5,573 nucleotides of DNA. It comes from Deltaproteobacteria bacterium. Its GTDB lineage: Bacteria > Myxococcota > B64-G9. Positions 1 to 3,846 of the stretch are shown piece after piece. Position 1 is the first letter of the stretch, and each line of letters begins with the position of its first letter. Made by a program: the position numbers and the translations under genes. The stretch is from NCBI GenBank assembly GCA_003647095.1, contig QMME01000291.1, forward strand, positions 1 through 5,573, read 5' to 3'. The notes beneath the pieces are model-generated. The model did no database searches. It was given only the letters and a program-made list of their open reading frames with translations, and was not told where the DNA came from.

Positions 1-928
1 ATACGAAGTAATCCTGGCCAGTAGTCCCTTCGAGGCGATTTCCCTGCTGCAGGGGGGGCAAGAGGTACAGGTGGTGGTGTGCGATCACCTCATGCCCGAG
101 CTGACCGGAGTGGAGTTGCTGTCGTTGCTGCAACAAAGCCAGCCGGGCATCGGCGCCATCATGCTCACCGGTTGTCACGACATCGGGGTGGCAGCCGAAG
201 TGGTCAATCGCCGACTGGCCGATTTCTTTCTCACCAAGCCCTGGGACAGCCAGCAGTTGCTGCACATGGTGGAGCAGGCGGTACAACTGCAGCAGCGGCG
301 GCGCGGCCATCCGGCCGGTGAGCTGGCACCGGTCCTGCGCCTGGAGGCGGAGCGGGCGGTTTACGCCCTGGCCCGGGCGGTGGATGCCCGCGATTCCTAC
401 ACCCACAGCCATTCCGGGCGGGTGGCCGTCATCTCCGCGGCCCTGGGTCGTCGCCTGGGGCTGGGCGAGGTCGAGCAGCAGCAGCTACGCACCGGCGGCC
501 TGCTTCACGACGTGGGCAAGATCGGCATACCGGACGGGGTGCTGCTCAAACGCGGGGCGCTTGACGAGAGTGAATTCCAGCTCATTCGGCGCCATCCCGA
601 AATCGGCCTCTCCATCGTCGAACCCATCGGCCTGCCACCGGCGGTGGGATGGATCGTCAGCCAGCACCACGAGAATTTCGACGGTTCCGGGTATCCGCGG
701 GGTTTATCGGGAAAAGACACCTCCTTGCTGGCTCGCATCGTGCGGGTTGTGGACGCCTACGAGGCCATGGCTGCAGACCGCGTCTATCGGCAGGCCCGCA
801 GCCCGGAGTGGATCCGGGAGGAATTCCGCCGCTTCCGCGGCAGCCAGTTCGACCCGGATGTATGCGACGCCTTCCTGGCCATGCTGGCGGAAGGCCCCCC
901 GCTGGCTGCCGGAACCGTTGTCGCCTAG
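1..928 (+). CDS. Response regulator with receiver and HD-GYP domains, 5'-truncated by the window edge
   Basis: The frame is open from base 2, giving 308 visible residues; the true start lies upstream, and the GTG at 71 is internal to the receiver domain. Seen: a receiver domain missing about its first strand and helix, with the phospho-acceptor Asp in VVVCDHLMPE (bases 83-85), the switch Thr in MLTG (167-169) and the conserved Lys in LTKPWD (236-238). After a charged linker comes an HD-GYP domain, with THSHSGRV, LHDVGKIGIPD (HD at 506-511), RRHPEIG, QHHENFDGSGYP (GYP at 689-697) and VVDAYEAM, so all the usual metal-binding and signature motifs are present. Family knowledge: HD-GYP proteins of this RpfG-like type hydrolyse cyclic-di-GMP in the cytoplasm when phosphorylated by a partner kinase. 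An active phosphodiesterase is therefore likely, but this is inferred from motifs. The partner kinase is not in the window. The gene ends against the opposing oxidoreductase gene. Confidence 0.93.
   Translation, partial: YEVILASSPFEAISLLQGGQEVQVVVCDHLMPELTGVELLSLLQQSQPGIGAIMLTGCHDIGVAAEVVNRRLADFFLTKPWDSQQLLHMVEQAVQLQQRRRGHPAGELAPVLRLEAERAVYALARAVDARDSYTHSHSGRVAVISAALGRRLGLGEVEQQQLRTGGLLHDVGKIGIPDGVLLKRGALDESEFQLIRRHPEIGLSIVEPIGLPPAVGWIVSQHHENFDGSGYPRGLSGKDTSLLARIVRVVDAYEAMAADRVYRQARSPEWIREEFRRFRGSQFDPDVCDAFLAMLAEGPPLAAGTVVA
925..928. other. Shared CTAG: facing stop codons of two convergent genes
   Basis: The plus-strand regulator ends with TAG at 926-928 and the minus-strand oxidoreductase ends with TAG read from 927 to 925. 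Both stops sit in the palindrome CTAG, so there is no intergenic space. I see no hairpin with a T-run near it on either strand, so transcripts of each gene probably extend into the other. Confidence 0.9.
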
Positions 929-2070
929 CCGATCACCAGCGTCTCGCGCTGCAGCTGCCCGCTGGAGAAGCGCTCCAGTCCGTAGCGCTCGACCAGCGGC
1001 TCCCGGACGCGGCGTAGCAGCCACTCGGCCATGATCTGTCCCACCGCCGGGGCCAGCATGAAGCCATGACCACCGAAGCCGTTGAGCTGTATGAAGCCCT
1101 CCACGCCGGCGGTGCGCCCCAGCACCGGGTTGCCGTCGGGAGTCTCGTCGTAGTAGCCGGCCCACTGGCGCAGGATCTTCACCCCTCCCAGGCGCGGCAA
1201 CAGTCGCAGCAACGAAGCGCTCATGCGCGACAGGAAGCGCAGGCTGGAGGAGGTGTTCAGGGAGGAATGCTCGAGCGGGTCCGACAACCCCCCGCAGATC
1301 TCCCCCCGCATGGTCTGGGAAAAATAGGTGCCGTCGGCAAGGTCACAGACCATGGGTTCCAGGAAGGGTTTGAGGGGCTCGCTCACCAGGATCTCGTGAC
1401 GGTAGGGGCGGTTGGGCAGTTCCACCCCGGCCAGCCGAGCCACCTGGGACGACCAGCCGCCGGCGGCGTTGACCACCCGGCTGGTGGCCACCGCTCCGCG
1501 ATCGGTCACCACCTTGACGATGCGCCCACCTTGTACATCTATGGCAGTGGCCCGGCAGAAGGTGTTGATCTCCACTCCCAGCGAGGTGGCCACCCGGGCC
1601 AGGCCCCACACCACCGGCCAGGGGAACAAGACCCCATCGTCGGGGTTGTAGGCACACAACTCCACCCCGCTGGTGTCCAGGCCGTCCACCAGCCGGCGTG
1701 CCTGGGCGGGAGAGAGCAGCCGGGTACGTAACCCCAGACTGTTCTGCAGCTTGACGTTCCGCTCCAGGGTAGCGGCCGCCACGGCATCGCGAGACAGAAA
1801 CAGGTAACCGCCCTGGCGAAACCAGATATTGAACCCGGTTTCCGCCGCCAGCCGCCGGTAGATGGCCACGCTGCGCCGGGCCAGGCGAATGTGATCCTCG
1901 GTCGACCACTGCTGGCGCACCCCGCCCCCGTTGCGACCGGAGGCGCCGAAGCACAGGTAGCCCTGCTCGATGACGACGATGTCGCCCAGGCCCATCCGGG
2001 CCAGGTGATAGGCCAGTGACAGGCCCAGCACCCCGCCACCGATGATCACCAGCTCTGCCCGGTCCCTCAT
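925..2070 (-). CDS. FAD-dependent oxidoreductase of the DAO/DadA family (HcnC/SoxB-like catalytic subunit)
   Basis: A 381-residue flavoprotein, the last gene of the operon. Seen: an N-terminal Rossmann fingerprint GGGVLG at residues 11-16, ending in the acidic Glu35 (VVIEQG) that should bind the FAD ribose. Next comes GASGRNGGGVRQQWS, a flavin-contact segment typical of SoxB/HcnC-like members. The C-terminal DAO signature has TPDGNPVLGR followed by LNGFGGHGFMLAP. Family knowledge: these subunits oxidise the C-N bond of glycine, D-amino acids, proline or hydroxyproline, sarcosine or opines, and pass electrons to partner subunits. The substrate here is unknown. The ATG at 2070 is chosen because it follows AGGAGG by 4 nt and lies 10 codons before the fingerprint; the frame stays open to 2238, but that extension lies over the preceding gene. 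Its start overlaps the preceding stop as ATGA, implying translational coupling. Length fits a single-domain DAO protein. Confidence 0.9.
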   Translation of the reverse strand: MRDRAELVIIGGGVLGLSLAYHLARMGLGDIVVIEQGYLCFGASGRNGGGVRQQWSTEDHIRLARRSVAIYRRLAAETGFNIWFRQGGYLFLSRDAVAAATLERNVKLQNSLGLRTRLLSPAQARRLVDGLDTSGVELCAYNPDDGVLFPWPVVWGLARVATSLGVEINTFCRATAIDVQGGRIVKVVTDRGAVATSRVVNAAGGWSSQVARLAGVELPNRPYRHEILVSEPLKPFLEPMVCDLADGTYFSQTMRGEICGGLSDPLEHSSLNTSSSLRFLSRMSASLLRLLPRLGGVKILRQWAGYYDETPDGNPVLGRTAGVEGFIQLNGFGGHGFMLAPAVGQIMAEWLLRRVREPLVERYGLERFSSGQLQRETLVIG

Positions 2071-2360
2071 GCATCCTCCTGGTCGGGTGCTTCCCCGCTG
2101 GCGATGGCGGCGAAACAGGCTGCCGGGGTTGGATGCAACAGCGGGCGGGTGCGGGTGGGATCGCAGACCATGTCGTCGCCTCCCCGCAACTCGGCCAGGA
2201 ATCGTCCGGCGTGAGCGGCACAGCACTTGCCCTGGCAAAAGCCGGTGGATAGCCCGGTGAAGCGTTTCAACGACTCCAGGTCCCGGTGACCGGCGGCAAA
2301 GGCCTGCCGCAGGTCTTCCAGGGTAACATCCTCGCAGCGACAGACGATGACCTTGCCCAT
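2067..2360 (-). CDS. BFD-like [2Fe-2S]-binding subunit
   Basis: A 97-residue protein whose first 50 residues match the bacterioferritin-associated-ferredoxin-like [2Fe-2S] domain. Seen: CRCEDVT with Cys7 and Cys9, then TGFCQGKCC with Cys42, Cys46 and Cys47. The family pattern is CxC, about 32 residues, then C-x4-C (CQGxxC type), so Cys7, Cys9, Cys42 and Cys47 are the likely ligands and Cys46 is extra. The tail, with RTRPLLHPTP, resembles the proline-containing segment after the BFD domain in HcnB and SoxA-type proteins. Role (inference): electron relay between the flavin subunits encoded on either side. In HcnB this domain is the C-terminus of the large subunit; here it is free-standing. The ATG at 2360 follows GGGAGGA with good spacing, 2 nt after the stop of the preceding gene, and the gene ends in the ATGA overlap with the next. 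Its own frame is open on both sides only as expected. Confidence 0.88.
   Translation of the reverse strand: MGKVIVCRCEDVTLEDLRQAFAAGHRDLESLKRFTGLSTGFCQGKCCAAHAGRFLAELRGGDDMVCDPTRTRPLLHPTPAACFAAIASGEAPDQEDA
2075..2080 (-). promoter_or_regulatory. Strong ribosome binding site fixing the DAO subunit start
   Basis: The minus strand reads AGGAGG, then ATGC, then ATG at 2070. It lies inside the final codons of the BFD-like gene and decides for the short form of the oxidoreductase over the extended frame open to 2238. Confidence 0.8.
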
Positions 2361-2362
2361 TA

Positions 2363-3784
2363 TCAATCCTCCCGGCCGGAACCGCCGGACAGCGACTCGG
2401 CCATCCCGGTTGCCGCCCGGCGGCCCGCTTCCAGGGCCTGTTCCAGAGACATGGCGCCGGTGCAGTGCCCGGCGGCGAACACCGCGGCGTTGCTGGTACG
2501 TCCCCCGTCGTCCACTACCACCCGGAAGCCGCAGGCCGAGTCGAAGTCTACCCGGCAGCCGGCATGGTGTGCCAGCTCGTAGGCCGGGGCCGGCGGGTAC
2601 TCGCTCACCAAACAACCACAGTCGAACAGGCCGTCGGCCGGTTCAGACGGCGCGGGCGCGATTTCCAGCCGTTCGATCCAGCGTCCCCCGCTGGCCCGCA
2701 CCGGCAGGCGCCCGGGCACCAGGGGAAAGGCTCCCTCTCCAGCCGGCAAGGGCGGCCGCGTGGCGCCGCTTACCAGCGCCGCCACCTCCACCCCGGCGGC
2801 TACCAAGTCCCCGGCCAGGCGTAGCAGGCGCGGTGAATCACCACACAGCACCACCGGCTCACCCGGTATCACGCCGTGGAGGTAGAACAGGCGATCGAAA
2901 GCCCGGACGGCGAAGACTCCGGGCAGGTCGCTGCCCTCAAAGAGCCTGACCTGCTCGTAGTCTCCACAAGCCAGCAGCAACCTCTCGGCCTCCACCACCA
3001 GGGTGCGCCGTTCCTGGACGGCCACTACCTGCAACCTGTCTCCGGGATAGACGGCCACCACCGTGGTGCCCGGCAGCAGTTCCAGGTTTTCGCTCCCCTC
3101 CAGCTGCCGGTGCAGCTCCGCCAGCCTGGCCCAGCTGCCCTGCCCGTCGCCACCCGCTGAATCACTGCCGTCCAGCAGGCGTCCCCCCGCTACTTCCTGC
3201 CTCTCGAAAAGCGTGCTCCTCACTCCGCGCCGGTGCAGTTCCCGGGCGGCCTGCAGGCCGGCCGCGCCGCCGCCGACGACCACTACCTGCCGCTGCCAGC
3301 GCTCCACCGGTGCCGGCGGGCGCGGCTCCCCTGCGGGAAGTTCGCCGAAGCCGGACAGGCGGCGCACGAAGCGGGCAGCCAGCCGGTTCGTCGCCGCCGA
3401 GGAGGTGAACATGGAGTGATGATCGATTCCCTGGCCGCTCAACCAGTCGAGGGCCCGGAAGGCATCGAAGCTGGCGGACGGCCAGCCCCGCTGGCGCTCC
3501 ACCACCATGCCGGCGCGGACCGCCGTCTGGCAGGTGCGCACGTTGGGGATACCGTCAACCCGCATCAGGCAACCGGAACAGTGACCCTGCAGGCAATAGG
3601 GACCGCGCGGGCGGTGATACTTGAGGGAACGGCCGAACACCTGCACCCCGGCGGCCAGCAGCGCCGCCGCCAGCGGTTCCCCGGCACGGGCGGGCAACTG
3701 CCTGCCCTCGAACTCGATGGCGACCTGTGAACCTGTTTCTACCGGGCAATCAGGCTTTCTGGTGACACGGCGTCCGGTAGACAT
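2363..3784 (-). CDS. [2Fe-2S]-flavin oxidoreductase large subunit: Fer2 domain fused to a pyridine-nucleotide-disulfide-type flavoprotein (HcnA-HcnB / SoxA N-terminal-like)
   Basis: A 473-residue first gene of the operon. Residues about 20-95 are a Fer2-type domain, with AAALLAAGV, the family hallmark LKYHRPRGP and cluster cysteines 64, 69, 72 and 85 (C-x4-C-x2-C-x12-C). The linker has GIDHHSMFTSS, also typical of SoxA-like proteins. An FAD Rossmann fingerprint GGGAAG follows at 171-176, with Glu194 at the end of the second strand. A second nucleotide-binding region at about 310-331 is degenerate (CGDSPRLL). The C-terminal FAD segment has FAAGHCTGAMSLEQAL. There is no C-terminal aminomethyltransferase (folate) domain, so it is not a full sarcosine oxidase alpha subunit. 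Role (inference): electron transfer from the DAO subunit to an acceptor. The ATG at 3784 is chosen because the residues before it look unlike the family and the other ATG (3886) lies inside the upstream gene; no Shine-Dalgarno precedes it, so the start is less certain than the identity. Confidence 0.88.
   Translation of the reverse strand: MSTGRRVTRKPDCPVETGSQVAIEFEGRQLPARAGEPLAAALLAAGVQVFGRSLKYHRPRGPYCLQGHCSGCLMRVDGIPNVRTCQTAVRAGMVVERQRGWPSASFDAFRALDWLSGQGIDHHSMFTSSAATNRLAARFVRRLSGFGELPAGEPRPPAPVERWQRQVVVVGGGAAGLQAARELHRRGVRSTLFERQEVAGGRLLDGSDSAGGDGQGSWARLAELHRQLEGSENLELLPGTTVVAVYPGDRLQVVAVQERRTLVVEAERLLLACGDYEQVRLFEGSDLPGVFAVRAFDRLFYLHGVIPGEPVVLCGDSPRLLRLAGDLVAAGVEVAALVSGATRPPLPAGEGAFPLVPGRLPVRASGGRWIERLEIAPAPSEPADGLFDCGCLVSEYPPAPAYELAHHAGCRVDFDSACGFRVVVDDGGRTSNAAVFAAGHCTGAMSLEQALEAGRRAATGMAESLSGGSGRED
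2367..2373 (-). promoter_or_regulatory. Ribosome binding site of the BFD-like gene
   Basis: The minus strand reads GGGAGGA six bases before the ATG at 2360, overlapping the last codons of the large-subunit gene (TGA at 2365-2363). It supports reinitiation within one transcript. Confidence 0.7.
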
Positions 3785-3790
3785 GGAGAC

Positions 3791-3819
3791 TGGGTATCGA
3801 AAGGGATGGTTCTTGTCAA
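3791..3819 (-). promoter_or_regulatory. Possible promoter of the oxidoreductase operon
   Basis: The minus strand carries a perfect -35-like TTGACA (3819-3814). Seventeen bases further is TACCCA (3796-3791), which matches TATAAT only at its first two positions, so the -10 is poor. Transcription would begin about 7 nt on, at or near the ATG at 3784, which would make the mRNA leaderless; that fits the absence of a Shine-Dalgarno. The -35 is also inside a short odd palindrome, CTTGACAAG (3820-3812). The alternative is read-through from the glycine-rich gene 55 bp upstream. Confidence 0.3.
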
Positions 3820-3821
3820 GG

Positions 3822-3846
3822 CCAGTAAAGATGCCGTCTTTACCAG
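3822..3846 (-). terminator. Stem-loop across the stop codon of the glycine-rich gene, without a T-run
   Basis: The minus strand has GTAAAGA, loop CGGCA, then TCTTTAC: a perfect 7-bp stem (3843-3837 with 3831-3825). In RNA it extends to 10 bp with two G-U pairs and one C-G pair. The TAA stop (3842-3840) is in the 5' arm. No uridine tract follows, so it is a weak candidate terminator and could instead be an mRNA 3'-end structure or chance. Confidence 0.3.

Noticed and set aside
71..73. GTG at 71 as the start of the HD-GYP regulator
   Set aside because: It falls within the receiver strand leading to the phospho-Asp, and the frame continues upstream with receiver-like sequence (YEVILASSPFEA).
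318..1034. 238-aa plus-strand frame over the HD-GYP gene and beyond
   Set aside because: It is out of frame with the clear HD-GYP motifs, is rich in Arg, Ser, Pro and Trp as expected of a GC-rich shadow, and has no recognisable domain.
1066..1731. 221-aa plus-strand frame antisense to the DAO-type oxidoreductase
   Set aside because: It is opposite a gene with intact family motifs along its whole length and has no motif of its own.
2071..2238. Longer N-terminus (437 aa) for the DAO-type oxidoreductase
   Set aside because: The extra 56 residues overlap the BFD-like gene, are Arg/Pro-rich and unlike any flavoprotein, and the ATG at 2070 has a strong AGGAGG.
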